The notes beneath the pieces were generated by a model. That model was given only the letters and a program-made list of their open reading frames with translations, had not been told where the DNA came from and did not search any database. From Pilimelia columellifera (GTDB lineage Bacteria > Actinomycetota > Actinomycetes > Mycobacteriales > Micromonosporaceae), in assembly GCF_039532605.1 (NCBI RefSeq), contig NZ_BAAARY010000001.1:248001-312000 (forward strand): DNA of 64,000 nucleotides. The letters run 5' to 3'. Positions 24,277 to 34,444 of this stretch are shown piece after piece (position 1 is the first letter of the stretch; every line of letters starts with the position of its first letter). The translations under genes and the position numbers were made by a program.

Positions 24277-26114
24277 GCCGGCGCCTGACCGATGCGGGCC
24301 AGCAGGTCGGCGACCCGGTACCGACGCCCTATGCGGACTCCGCCGTCCGCCCCGGCGTGCAACAGGACGAGCTGGCCGTCCCAGCCGGCGACCACGGCCC
24401 GGTCCCGATCCAGGCGGACCATGCACGACACCGCCTGGTCGAGCTGCGTGACAAGATCCCCGCCGCGCAGCGCGCCGGCCGGTTGGGACCAGTCGACCCG
24501 CCAGGCGTACACGCCGAAGTCGTAGGAGCCGGCCAGCACCGTGGGGGCGCCCGGGTCGCCGAGCACGGCCACACACTTGACCGACTCGTCCGGCCCCAGC
24601 AGGGACAGCACCGGCCCGGTGACCTTGCCGGCCGCGTCCCGGCGGCCGACCTTGACCGTGTGATCGCGGGACGCCGTGGCAACCACCTCCCCACGACGAT
24701 CGGCGGCGACGGCGTTGACCAGGTTGCCGTGCTCCCACAGTGTGGTCCGCCGGCGCCAGTCGCCGCCGGCGACGGTGCGGTCGGTGGCCGCCGACAGGAA
24801 ACCTCCGGGCGTCGCGGTCAGCGATTTCACCGAGCCGCCGTGGCGGCGCAGGCGCTCGCGGACGGCCAGGGTGTCAGGATCCAACAGCAGCAGGTCCCCG
24901 TCATAGGTGCCGACGACCAGCCCGTCGGCGGTGAGGCACATCGACGGCGCCGGCGACCCCACCTGCGCGCTCGTTCGGGCGCCGGTGTCGGTGACGGCGT
25001 GGACACGACCGTCGTAGCTGCCGGCGTACCACTGTTGGCGGCCCGCAGCCACGGACAGCACGGGGCTGTCACCGAGCCGGTGCGCGCCCACGTCGGGCCG
25101 GCGGGGGTCGCTGTCGAGATTGAGGGTCAGCACCGTGCCGGAGTCCAGGCCGATCAGCAGTTCGCCGCCGCGGCCGGCCACAGCGTTGGGGCCGTAGGTG
25201 GCGGTTGCGGGCTCGGCGAGCGCCACGCCGGAGAGCCGGTCCAGCAGCATCGGGGTGGCTCCGAACGTGCCGGCGGCGACGATGTCGCCGTGGGTCGCCA
25301 CCGAGCGGGGCCACACCCGCGCATCCCGGAAGGTCGCGAGGAGACGGCCCGCGACGTCGAAGGTGCGCAGCGTCCCGTCGTAGGCGCCGACGACCAGGGT
25401 CGACTCGTCGGCGAAGGCGACGGAGCGGGCGGCGCAGTCGGCAGCGCTGATGCTGACCAGGTGGGCGCATCCGGCGGTGAGCAGGTCCACAGCGCCGTCG
25501 TCGCGGGCGACGGCGAGGAGGTCCCCGGACGGGGACCAGGCACAACCTTCCACCGAGGAGTCGTAGCGGCGGCTGGCGACCGTGCTGGCGGCGTCCGGGT
25601 CGGTGACCACCACCAGCCCGTCCTCGCCGACGGTGGCGATCAGACCCTGCCTGCTGGTGGCGACCATCATGCAGTGGGCGGCGTGGGCGCCGATCTCGCG
25701 GCACAGCGCGCCGGTCCCGGCGTCCCACATGGTGGCGCGACCGTCCTCGGAGACACAGACCAGGTGCCGCCCGTCGGGCAGCCACGCGACGGCGTTGACG
25801 TCGTCGGTGTGCCGGGCCAGGACCGTCACCGGCACGGGGCCCTCGTCGTCGAGGCGCCACACCGCGACGGTCTTGTCGGCCGAGGCGGTCGCCAGCCGGC
25901 GCGGGTCGGTGGGGTGCCAGGCGGCGGCGTTGACGAGCCGCCGGTGCCGCATCGTCGCCAGGCGGGTCGGATCCTTCGGATCGGTGGTGTCCCAGATGAT
26001 GACGGTCCCGTCATAGGAGCAGGTGGACAGTCGCCGCCCGTCGGGGCGGAACGCCACGTGGGTGATGGGTGCGGCGTGGCCCTCGCGCTCGGGCCCCAGA
26101 TTGATCACGCGCAT
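24273..26114 (-). CDS. WD40 beta-propeller protein (ToxC-like)
   Basis: 613 residues, ATG inside the end of the previous gene (10-bp overlap) with AAGGA 7 bp upstream. WD-type repeats run the entire length: ITHVAFRPDGRRLSTCSYDG with VIIWD, VNAAAWHPTDPRRLATAS with VAVWR, VNAVAWLPDGRHLVCVSEDG, and so on to VYAWR near the end. About 13 to 14 blades suggest two propellers. There is no signal peptide, so it is cytoplasmic. WD-repeat proteins (ToxC) accompany GCH II and SUMF1-type genes in toxoflavin clusters, where they may act as a scaffold or as unorthodox enzymes. Bacterial biosynthetic WD40 proteins are otherwise uncommon. Confidence 0.88.
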   Translation of the reverse strand: MRVINLGPEREGHAAPITHVAFRPDGRRLSTCSYDGTVIIWDTTDPKDPTRLATMRHRRLVNAAAWHPTDPRRLATASADKTVAVWRLDDEGPVPVTVLARHTDDVNAVAWLPDGRHLVCVSEDGRATMWDAGTGALCREIGAHAAHCMMVATSRQGLIATVGEDGLVVVTDPDAASTVASRRYDSSVEGCAWSPSGDLLAVARDDGAVDLLTAGCAHLVSISAADCAARSVAFADESTLVVGAYDGTLRTFDVAGRLLATFRDARVWPRSVATHGDIVAAGTFGATPMLLDRLSGVALAEPATATYGPNAVAGRGGELLIGLDSGTVLTLNLDSDPRRPDVGAHRLGDSPVLSVAAGRQQWYAGSYDGRVHAVTDTGARTSAQVGSPAPSMCLTADGLVVGTYDGDLLLLDPDTLAVRERLRRHGGSVKSLTATPGGFLSAATDRTVAGGDWRRRTTLWEHGNLVNAVAADRRGEVVATASRDHTVKVGRRDAAGKVTGPVLSLLGPDESVKCVAVLGDPGAPTVLAGSYDFGVYAWRVDWSQPAGALRGGDLVTQLDQAVSCMVRLDRDRAVVAGWDGQLVLLHAGADGGVRIGRRYRVADLLARIGQAPA

Positions 26115-28005
26115 GCCGGTTCCTTGAGTGTGAAGGGGAGTTCTTGCAGGGCGATGTGGGCAGGGGTGCGGGCGAGCCAGTGGTCGCGGAGTTTGGTCAG
26201 CGGACCGCCGGGCGCCGCGCGGTCGATGTGGTAGGTCGACAGCAGCCCGCCACGGCAACCGACCAGCAGATAGCGCCGGCCGCCGTCGCGCGCCACGGCC
26301 AGGGCCTTGGGGTAGTCGGGCAGGTCTTCCACCAACGCGAGCAGCTTGGCGCTGCGATAGTCGTAGACGCCCAGTTGCATGCCGTAGGAACTGGCGACGA
26401 CCAGGTCGCCGGTCACCACCGCGTTCTCCACCGTGTTCGACATCAGACGACTCCACCGGCACCGGACGCCGCCGCCGATCGCGATCTCCTTGAGCCCGCC
26501 GTCGCCGACCACGTACAGGAGCCCGTCCTGCAGCCAGGCCCGTTTGGGGTAGTCGCCCTGGTCGAACCGCCACCGTTCGACGCCGTCGGAGTCGACGACC
26601 ACGATCACCCCGTTCCGGGTGATCAACAGCCGCTCGCCGGAGGGCAGGTACAGACCGGCCCAGACCGGTAGGCCGCCGACGTCCAGGAGTGCCAGTCGGG
26701 CGCCGTCGGCGGTGTTCAGCTCGACGGCGCCGCCGTTGGTCGCCACCAGCGCGCGCCGCCCGTCGCTGTCGACGGCGACGGTGTGCGGCAGGGCCGGCAG
26801 CGGGGTCTGCCACAGCACGGCGCCGTCACTGTTCATCCGGAAGGCGTGGCGATCACGACTGATCCCCACGACGCCCCCGGCGAGGGCGGCGACGCGGCGG
26901 GTGAATCCGAGCCCGGTGCGGTGCTCGGCGGCGACGACCGGCAGCGGACCCCGCGCGTCGATGCCGATCGCGACCGTGGCGACACCGGTGTCGGTGGCGC
27001 AGTAGACCGTCGCGGGGTCGGCGCGGTCGGCCTGGATGTCCCAGACGGCCTGCCTCGGGAATCCCATCGTCGCCGTCAGTTCGCCGTCAGAATCCAGCCG
27101 CGTCACCTCACCGTCCTGGCACAGCACGTAGAGGCTGCCGTCGGCGGCTACGGCGCAGTCGATGAGCTGGTGGCTGAACCCGGTCACCGTCCGGTGCAGC
27201 CGCAGCTGTCGGTCGGAGTTGTCGAGAACGTGAAGCTCGCCGTCGAACCCGCCGGCGTACGCACGCCGTTGATCCGGCGCGAACACCACGAACTCCACGT
27301 CGTCACGGGCGAACAGCAGCCGGTCCTCTACCGTCCCGTCGGCGTCGAGGACGAGCACCCCGTTCGCGATGTCAGCGTCGGCGCCGGCGCCGAAGTCCTG
27401 GGTGGCCCAGAACCTGTCGTGGCGCGCGTCGTAACGCACCCGGTGGATGTTGCCCTCGTCGAGCTTGACCGCCGGACCGAACTCCATGGTGGCGAACGAC
27501 CCGAACCGCAGGTTGCCCTTCTTGTCCGACACCGCGTGGACGCTCGGGTGCTCGGTGCAGGCCCACTCCATCGGCGAGTCCCCGGTGGGGTTCGGCCGCA
27601 CCTGCAACACCTCGAAGGTGTGCAGGTCGAGCACGAGCATGTGCCGGTGGTAGCCGCTGGAGACGAACACCCGGCCGTCCCAGACCCCGATGCCGCGGGA
27701 GCTGGCCGGGGCCGGTTCCTCCCGGGGAAGCAGCAACGCGCGGTCGACGGCCGCGGCGGGATCGAGGCGGTCGGCCAGCTCCAGCGTGTCCAGCCGCCAC
27801 CGCAGGATCGCGCCGCCCCTGTCCTTGCCGATCACCCAGCCGTCCGCCACGGCAAGCCCGTACACGGGCCGACCGTGGCGCACGAACGGCGAGGACCGGA
27901 CCACCCGAAGGCCGTCATCCAGGAGGTGGATGCGCCCGTAGACGTCGGCAGCCAGCAGACCGTGACCGTCGACGTGCAGGATGCGGATCAGCCGGTCGGA
28001 GACGA

Positions 28006-28009
<4 letters not shown>
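26105..28009 (-). CDS. Second beta-propeller protein of the operon
   Basis: 634 residues, ATG overlapping the PepSY gene stop (ATGA). Weak propeller repeats cover the length: LAADVYGRIHLLDDG, VFVSSGYHRHMLVLDL, AYAGGFDGELHVLDN, ALVATNGGAVELNTADG and LVVASSYGMQLGVYDY. They are less regular than in the neighbouring WD40 protein and look WD40/quinoprotein-like. No signal peptide or cofactor motif. It is probably a divergent relative of the next gene product; together they could match a ToxC that is larger or duplicated elsewhere. Cytoplasmic; function unknown. Confidence 0.8.
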
Positions 28010-28503
<494 letters not shown>

Positions 28504-28825
28504 CAGTACCTCCACTGTCGCTGTTGCCTAACCACCAGGCAGTACGGACAGCACGAGCCGACAGGTGGGGACATGGCGCAACCCTGACCAACCTTGGGAA
28601 GTCCTGGCCGTCTCCTGGCCATGTCCTGGCTTTCGCGCCCGGCCACGCGTTCCGATGGCTGTGTCTGCCGAAGCGGCCAGGCTGGCGAGACGGTCCGGCG
28701 CGTACCAACGAACGAGCCTGGTTTGGTTCAGCTGACGTCGTCCGCTGCCGAAGCGGTGGACGATATCCCTAGCCCTCCGGTCGCCTCGGCGAGCTGGTCC
28801 GGCCAGTCGAAGGAGCCCGCGTACG
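28504..28825. promoter_or_regulatory. Divergent regulatory region between PepSY operon and two-component genes
   Basis: 322 bp without a gene. It holds the triple 11-bp repeat described separately and should contain promoters in both directions. No promoter hexamers are convincing to me. AAGGAG at 28810-28815 is the ribosome site of the response regulator. Confidence 0.6.
28602..28630. promoter_or_regulatory. Triple TCCTGGC direct repeat with 11-bp period (response-regulator operator)
   Basis: TCCTGGC begins at 28602, 28613 and 28624, exactly one helical turn apart. OmpR/PhoB-type regulators bind such tandem 11-bp half-sites as dimers. The site lies between the PepSY operon and the OmpR-type gene, so the nearby regulator is the natural ligand. 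Confidence 0.65.
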
Positions 28826-29512
28826 ATGAAGGTGCTGCTCGTCGAAGACGACGACTCGATCGCCGACCCGCTCATCGACGGGCTGGCCCGCTACGGCATC
28901 ACCACCCAGTGGGTCACCACGGGCGCGGAGGCCCTGGCCGCCCCACGGCCCGACATGGTGCTACTGGATCTCGGCCTGCCGGACATCGACGGCATCGAGG
29001 TATGTCGCGCGATCCGGCGCACCGACGACGTCCCCCTGATCATGCTGACCGCTCGCGGCGACGAGGCCGATCGGGTCGCCGGGCTCGAACTCGGCGCCGA
29101 CGACTACCTATCCAAGCCGTTCAGCGTCCGGGAGCTCGTGGCACGGATGAACGCGGTTTCTCGCCGCGCCCGATCCGAAACGGCCGCCGCGCCCACCCCG
29201 GCCCCTGCCGGCGGGGACACCAGACGGCAGGTCATCGGCGACCTCGTCATCGACACCCGGGTGCGGGAGGTGCGGCTGGCCGGCCGACTGTTGGTCCTGG
29301 CGCCAAAGGAGTTCGACCTGTTGGCGTATTTGGCTCGCGACCCTGGCGCAGTCCTCCGGCGGCGGCAGATCCTGGAGACGGTGTGGGAGCCGAACTTTTT
29401 CGGCCGGGGCAAAACTCTGGACTTCCACGTCGCGAGCCTCCGCAGGAAGCTCGGCGACCCGGCGTGGATCGAGACCCGCCGCGGCGTCGGTTTCCGACTG
29501 GTCCCCCGGTAG
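28826..29512 (+). CDS. OmpR/PhoB-family response regulator
   Basis: 228 residues, ATG with AAGGAG 10 bp upstream. The receiver domain has acidic pocket VEDDDS, phospho-Asp in MVLLDLGLPD, Thr in LTARG and Lys in LSKPFS. A Pro/Ala linker leads to the winged-helix domain (EFDLLAYLARDPG, RRRQILETVW, DFHVASLRRKLGD, TRRGVGFRL). It forms an operon with the sensor kinase 6 bp downstream. It diverges from the PepSY/GCH II operon and probably binds the 11-bp repeats between them. Confidence 0.95.
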   Translation: MKVLLVEDDDSIADPLIDGLARYGITTQWVTTGAEALAAPRPDMVLLDLGLPDIDGIEVCRAIRRTDDVPLIMLTARGDEADRVAGLELGADDYLSKPFSVRELVARMNAVSRRARSETAAAPTPAPAGGDTRRQVIGDLVIDTRVREVRLAGRLLVLAPKEFDLLAYLARDPGAVLRRRQILETVWEPNFFGRGKTLDFHVASLRRKLGDPAWIETRRGVGFRLVPR

Positions 29513-29518
29513 ACCGCC

Positions 29519-30913
29519 ATGGTCCGGCGGCTGCTCTTCACCTACCTGTCGTTCGCGCTGCTCATCCTGCTCGGCCTGGAAGTACCGTTCGGCTACCTGT
29601 ACGCCCGCAGCGAGGAGCAGCGCGAGTTCGCCAGGCTGGAACACGACGCCGAGGTGCTGGCCGTGTTCCTCGACGCCGCGCTGCGCGAACGCCAGCTCGG
29701 CCAGGTCCACCTCCTGGCGCGGGAGACCGCCAAACGGCTGAAGGGCCAGGTCGACGTCGTCGACGCTCGCGGCGAGATCCTCTCCAGCACCCATCCGGGC
29801 CAGCACCGACCCGGAGAGTTGGCCGCCGCGGAGGACATCCGCACCGCCCTGACCGGCCAGGGCCGGGTGAGCACCCGCACCGCCGAGTCCGGCGGCGAGA
29901 GGTTCATGTCCGTGGCCGTGCCCGTGCGGCCCGGCGAGCCGGGCCAGGGCGCCATCCGGGTCACCGTCCCCATGGCGACCGTCACGGACCGCATCTACCA
30001 GGTGTGGTGGATCCTCACGGCCGCGGGCCTGGTGGTCCTCGCCGCCGCCGCCGCGGTCGCTGTCGCCCTCGCGCGCTGGATCAGCCGCCCCGTACGCGAG
30101 TTGGAGACGACCGCGCGGCAGCTCGCCGACGGCGCCCCGCCACCGCCGACCCCCGTCACCGGCCCCCCGGAGCTGCGCCGCCTGGCCGCCACCGTCTACG
30201 CCACCGCCGCCCGTCTGCAAGCGCTCACCCAGGCGCAGAGGTCGTTCGCCGGCAACGCCTCCCACCAGCTGAGAACGCCGCTCGCGGCCATCCGGTTGCG
30301 TCTGGAAAACCTGGAGAACGACATCGACACGTCGGGCCGCAAACACCTGCACGCCGCAGTCCGGGAGACCGACCGGCTGGCGAGGATGGTCCAGACACTG
30401 CTCGACATGGCCCGCTCGGGACACCCCAGTAGCCGACGGGAGGCCATCAACCTCCGCGACGCCGTGACCGAGAGAGTGAGCCTGTGGCAGCCGCTGGCCG
30501 TCCAGCGGGGGGTACGCATCCAGCACACCAACATCGCCGACGTCAGCGTCTCGGTCGTGCCCGGAGCGCTCGACCAGATCCTGGACAACCTCCTGTCGAA
30601 CTCCATCCGACACGCGCCCACCGACTCGCCCATCACGATCAGCACCCGCCCCACGGCCAGCCCCGAGGACGCCGCGGTCGAACTGCACATCGCCGACAGC
30701 GGACCCGGGCTGCCTCCTGACCAACGTGATCAGGCTTTCAGTCCGTTCTGGCGCGCGCCGGGCGCGCCGAAGGGCGGCACCGGGCTGGGGCTCTCACTGG
30801 TGAAGCAACTCGCCGAGGCGAGCGACGGCGAGGTGCGTCTGGAGCCAGTCGAACCCACCGGCATCGACGCGACAGTGACGCTGCCGACGGGGCCCGTTCA
30901 GTCTCCGGTGTAG
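29519..30913 (+). CDS. Sensor histidine kinase
   Basis: 464 residues. TM1 is near residues 5 to 28 and TM2 near 160 to 185, flanking a periplasmic domain of about 130 residues; a HAMP-like linker (ISRPVRELETTARQL) follows. H box NASHQLRTPLAAI, N box DNLLSNSIRHAP, G1 DSGPGLPP, G2 GGTGLGLSLV are all intact, so it should be active. Cognate of the response regulator 6 bp upstream. Its extracytoplasmic input could be the PepSY protein, since PepSY domains often sit near sensor kinases. The last 16 bp overlap the convergent subtilase gene. Confidence 0.95.
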   Translation: MVRRLLFTYLSFALLILLGLEVPFGYLYARSEEQREFARLEHDAEVLAVFLDAALRERQLGQVHLLARETAKRLKGQVDVVDARGEILSSTHPGQHRPGELAAAEDIRTALTGQGRVSTRTAESGGERFMSVAVPVRPGEPGQGAIRVTVPMATVTDRIYQVWWILTAAGLVVLAAAAAVAVALARWISRPVRELETTARQLADGAPPPPTPVTGPPELRRLAATVYATAARLQALTQAQRSFAGNASHQLRTPLAAIRLRLENLENDIDTSGRKHLHAAVRETDRLARMVQTLLDMARSGHPSSRREAINLRDAVTERVSLWQPLAVQRGVRIQHTNIADVSVSVVPGALDQILDNLLSNSIRHAPTDSPITISTRPTASPEDAAVELHIADSGPGLPPDQRDQAFSPFWRAPGAPKGGTGLGLSLVKQLAEASDGEVRLEPVEPTGIDATVTLPTGPVQSPV

Positions 30914-32076
30914 AGCAGCCGGTTCGGCGTGCTGCTGGTGTTGGTCACGATGCCGGGCGTCGCCGAGGTCTTCAGCCTCTCGGCGATCTGCGCCGGAGTC
31001 AGCTGCGGTTGCCGCGACAGGAGCAGCGCCGCGGCGCCGGCCACGTGGGGAGTGGCCATGGAGGTGCCGGTCAGCGTCTTGATCGCGGTGTCGTCGGCGC
31101 TGGTGGCCGACACGATGTTGATTCCCGGGGCGAGGATGTCAACACATGACCCGTAGTTGGAGAAGTCGCCCATCCGGTCCTTGTGGTCGGTGGCCCCCAC
31201 GGTGATCGCGTCTGGCACTCGCGCGGGCGAGAACTTGCAGGCCACGTCCATGATTCCGCGGGGACCCCCGTTGCCGGCGGCCACCGCGGCGGTGACCCCG
31301 GCGGCGATGAGCTTCTTGACGGCGTCGTCGACGGTCGTGGAGGCGGGCCCGCCGAGGCTCATGTTCGCCACGGCCGGCTTCTTGGCGTTGGCGATGACCC
31401 AGTCGATGCCGGCGACGAACTGCGACGTGGTGCCCTTGCCTTCGCAGTCGAGTGTTCGCACCCCTACCAGCGTCGTGGTCTTCGCCACGCCGTAGGCGGC
31501 GCCGCCCAGGGTTCCGGCGACATGCGTGCCGTGACCATGGCAGTCCGCGGCGTCGCCGTCGTTGTCGACGACGTCCGTGCCGCTGACCGCCCGGCCGCCG
31601 AAGTCGGTGTGGGTGGTACGGATCCCGGTGTCGACCACGTAGGCATGGACACCGTTGCCGCCCGGGGTCTGCTGATACCGCTTGTCCAACGGCAGCCGGC
31701 GTTGGTCGATCCGGTCGAGCCCCCAGGACGCCGGGTCGCTACGGGCCCCGGACACCTGGAACAGCTGGTCCTGCTCGACGTAGGCCACCGTCGGGTCGGC
31801 GGCCAGCCGGCGCGCCTGGGCGGGCGTGGCGGAGATCGTGAAGCCGTTCAGGGCATGCTGATAGGTGCGGGTGACCTGTCCGCCGAAGCTCCGGACGAGG
31901 GTGGCGGCTTGCTCGGCGCCGGCGCCGGGCGACCACGCGACAATGTAGCTGCCGGCGACGGCGAGCGGGCTGTCGGCGTGGCGGATCGGTGCTGTCGCCG
32001 CCCCAGCGGGCGCCGCGGGGGCCGAGACCACTGCCAGCAGGGCGCTGAGAGTCACAGCCAGCGGGAATCGTGTCAT
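30898..32076 (-). CDS. Secreted subtilisin-like serine protease (S8) with I9 propeptide
   Basis: 392 residues. Signal peptide (LAVTLSALLAVVSAPAAPAGA), I9-type propeptide (YIVAWSPGAG to VAYVEQDQ), then a proteinase K-like domain: Asp in YVVDTGIRTTHTDF, His in CHGHGTHVAG, Asn in AVAAGNGGP, Ser in TGTSMATPHVAG. It is close in length and order to the subtilase at 17635-18870 (shared WGLDRIDQR and TPHVAG contexts), so they are probable paralogues. Extracellular protein degradation is expected. It overlaps the convergent kinase gene by 16 bp. Confidence 0.94.
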   Translation of the reverse strand: MTRFPLAVTLSALLAVVSAPAAPAGAATAPIRHADSPLAVAGSYIVAWSPGAGAEQAATLVRSFGGQVTRTYQHALNGFTISATPAQARRLAADPTVAYVEQDQLFQVSGARSDPASWGLDRIDQRRLPLDKRYQQTPGGNGVHAYVVDTGIRTTHTDFGGRAVSGTDVVDNDGDAADCHGHGTHVAGTLGGAAYGVAKTTTLVGVRTLDCEGKGTTSQFVAGIDWVIANAKKPAVANMSLGGPASTTVDDAVKKLIAAGVTAAVAAGNGGPRGIMDVACKFSPARVPDAITVGATDHKDRMGDFSNYGSCVDILAPGINIVSATSADDTAIKTLTGTSMATPHVAGAAALLLSRQPQLTPAQIAERLKTSATPGIVTNTSSTPNRLLYTGD

Positions 32077-32113
32077 GGTGGCCTCCGGATCAGGGTCAGC
32101 GGTGGAGCGGTGG

Positions 32114-34444
32114 TCAGTCGCCCTGGCCGCAGGCGACGCCGTCGCGGTTGCGGTCGAGAGCGTGCGGGTCGCCGGCCCGCACCGGCAGGCTGGTCAGGCC
32201 CCGCTCGCGCAGGTACCCGCACCGGTCGACGACCATCGACGGGAACGTCCGCGGGACGCACTGACTGCCGTCGCCGTAGCTGCGGACGCAGCCGTCCACC
32301 CCGGCCGGCACCGTCACCGCGCGCGGGCGGGGTGCGGCGTCACGCCGGGCCGGCGGCACCCGCGTGGCCGGCGCCTCGATCCGCACCCACTGGGCCGCCG
32401 ACGGCACGCCGCGCTTGTCGGCGGCGTACAGCATGTACCAGCCCGGCGGCGCCAGGTTCGGGTTCGGGGTCAACGCCACATCGATGTTGCCGTCGTCGTC
32501 ATCATCGACGATCGGCAGTCGGACGTACCGCTGGTTCGGGTCCGAGGAGTGGGTGACCGCGGCCGGCCGGATGAGCGCCACCTCGGCGATGTCACCCTCG
32601 ACCGTCAGCCGCTGCGTGCTGCCCACCTTCCACGTTCGCGACGCGACCGAGGTGATGGCGGGCCGGTTCTTCTCGAACAGGTACCAGGGTGAGTACACCG
32701 AGATCCGGTTGTCGAACGAGCCGTCGCCCGGGTTGTCGCCGACCGCCATCACCCGACCGTCCGGGAGCAGGAACGCCGACGAGTGGTACCCGCGCGGCAC
32801 CGGGTCACGCGCCATGCCGTCGGTGAACCGGTTGGTCTCCGGGTTGTACATCGAGGCCTCGAACACCGGGTCGGCACGGTTGTGCACAGCGCCGCCGGTC
32901 TCGAAGACCTTCCCGTCGGGCAGGATCACAGTCGAGACGTACATCTTGCCCTCGTGGGCCTTCTGCCGTGCCCCGTCCTCGCGGAAGCCGGTGGGCAGCT
33001 TCGGCCCGGCCCGGTACCGGGGCCGGTTAGCGCTCAGGTCGACGACGTCGGTGTGGCGGACGGCGTCCAAGTTGGACACCACGTTCCCGCCGCCGACAGT
33101 CAACACCCGCTGGTCCTGGGCCGGCGGCAGCAGGACGCTCATGGACTGGTCACGCCGGTCCTTGTCCTGGAGGCCCGGAACGTCGGTGATCTTGCCGGTG
33201 GTGTGGTCGTAGAGGGACGCGCCGGCGCCGGGCAGACCGTCGCCGAAGACGTGGCTGCCGGAGTAGAACAGCCTGCCGTCAGCGGTCAGGATCATCGCGG
33301 GGTACAGGCCCCAGAACCGGTAGGTCTGGGTGACCTCGTTCGGCGCGAGCCAACGCCGCTGGGTCGACGAGAAGTACTCGGTGCCCACCGCGCCCTCGGA
33401 CCGCTCGTTCAAACCGCCGACGGACAGCACGTCGCCGTTGCCGAGCACGGTCGCCGACGGGTACCAGTGCCCCTCGTTCATGTCGTTCATGCGGGTGTAG
33501 GCGTTGGTCTCCGGGTCGAAGATGTACGACGCCCGCAAACCCTTGTAGCCGTGCGATCCGTCAGCCGCCGGGTACGAGGCATTGCCGCCGAGAACGAGCA
33601 GCCGCCCGTCGGGAAGTTGGGCGTGACCGCCGCAGAACAGGTCGTCCGGCGTCGGGACCGGCGTGAACGAGCCGGCCTCCGGGTCGTACAGGGTCGTGCT
33701 GAACTGGCCCTTGGCGAACTCGCCCGGGTCGTTGCCGGAACCGGCGATCAGGAGCACCTTGCCGGTGCGCAGCACCGCCGCGTGGATGCCGCGGACCGGC
33801 GACTGGTACGGCATGACCTCCCAGGCGCCGCTCGGGCACCGTTCGCCAGGCGCGCAGATCGGATTCGCCGGGGGCTTGCCGGCCTCCTTCATCCGGTAAT
33901 CGTCGGTGGTCACCACGCCGGCCCCGGCGAGGCTGACGCCCCACTGGATCCGGGTCGTGCCCGCCGGGACGACCGGCGTCCGTGCGGTGGCCTCGGTGTA
34001 CGTGGCGGCGGCGGGCAGGTTGGCCAGGTCAGTCCAGTAGTGCCACCCGGCGCCGTCGTGCCGGAACAACGTGATGGAGCCGCCTGGCGCGTTGCTGCGG
34101 TACCAGACCGACAGGTCGTAACGAAGCCCCGGAGTGACCGCCGGGGCGCAGCCGGCCCGTTCGGCCATCATCGCCTTGGCGTCGCCATCGGTGTACGCCG
34201 TCACCCGCAGCGTCATCCCGCGTCTGCCGGAGTGCTCGTCCGAGGTGCTGACGAGCGCCGCCGTGTTGGCGCCGCGCTGGTAGAGCTGCCAGCACGCCGG
34301 TCGCCCGTCGTCCAGCTCCTCCACGCCTGGATTGACCACCAGGTTGGAGGGTGGCGCCGACGAGGCGGGTGGAGGAACGCCCTCGGCGAGAGCCAGAGTG
34401 AGACAGAGCAGGCCCAGTGTCAGGCCTGCCATTCGACGGATCAT
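32114..34444 (-). CDS. glxA: GlxA-like copper radical oxidase (galactose/glyoxal oxidase type) with Excalibur domain
   Basis: 776 residues, ATG overlapping the GT39 gene stop (ATGA). Order: signal peptide; CBM-like beta domain (NLVVNPGVEELDDG to DDYRM); seven-blade kelch propeller; C-terminal DUF1929 domain (AITSVASRTWKVG onwards); and an Excalibur calcium-binding motif (DRNRDGVAC). The copper-site residues can be seen: Cys in DLFCGGHAQL, Tyr in GHWYPSATV (cross-link partner), Tyr-His in PRGYHSSAFLL, and a late His in AAVTHSSDP. In Streptomyces GlxA acts with the synthase CslA to deposit a glycan at hyphal tips. Here a CslA-like GT2 is in the same operon. The added Excalibur domain is not something I expect in GlxA. 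Confidence 0.87.
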   Translation of the reverse strand: MIRRMAGLTLGLLCLTLALAEGVPPPASSAPPSNLVVNPGVEELDDGRPACWQLYQRGANTAALVSTSDEHSGRRGMTLRVTAYTDGDAKAMMAERAGCAPAVTPGLRYDLSVWYRSNAPGGSITLFRHDGAGWHYWTDLANLPAAATYTEATARTPVVPAGTTRIQWGVSLAGAGVVTTDDYRMKEAGKPPANPICAPGERCPSGAWEVMPYQSPVRGIHAAVLRTGKVLLIAGSGNDPGEFAKGQFSTTLYDPEAGSFTPVPTPDDLFCGGHAQLPDGRLLVLGGNASYPAADGSHGYKGLRASYIFDPETNAYTRMNDMNEGHWYPSATVLGNGDVLSVGGLNERSEGAVGTEYFSSTQRRWLAPNEVTQTYRFWGLYPAMILTADGRLFYSGSHVFGDGLPGAGASLYDHTTGKITDVPGLQDKDRRDQSMSVLLPPAQDQRVLTVGGGNVVSNLDAVRHTDVVDLSANRPRYRAGPKLPTGFREDGARQKAHEGKMYVSTVILPDGKVFETGGAVHNRADPVFEASMYNPETNRFTDGMARDPVPRGYHSSAFLLPDGRVMAVGDNPGDGSFDNRISVYSPWYLFEKNRPAITSVASRTWKVGSTQRLTVEGDIAEVALIRPAAVTHSSDPNQRYVRLPIVDDDDDGNIDVALTPNPNLAPPGWYMLYAADKRGVPSAAQWVRIEAPATRVPPARRDAAPRPRAVTVPAGVDGCVRSYGDGSQCVPRTFPSMVVDRCGYLRERGLTSLPVRAGDPHALDRNRDGVACGQGD

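Noticed and set aside
24357..26234. 625-residue plus-strand frame opposite the WD40 gene
   Set aside because: It is low-complexity Gly/Ala/Val sequence typical of antisense shadows; the minus strand shows regular WD repeats.
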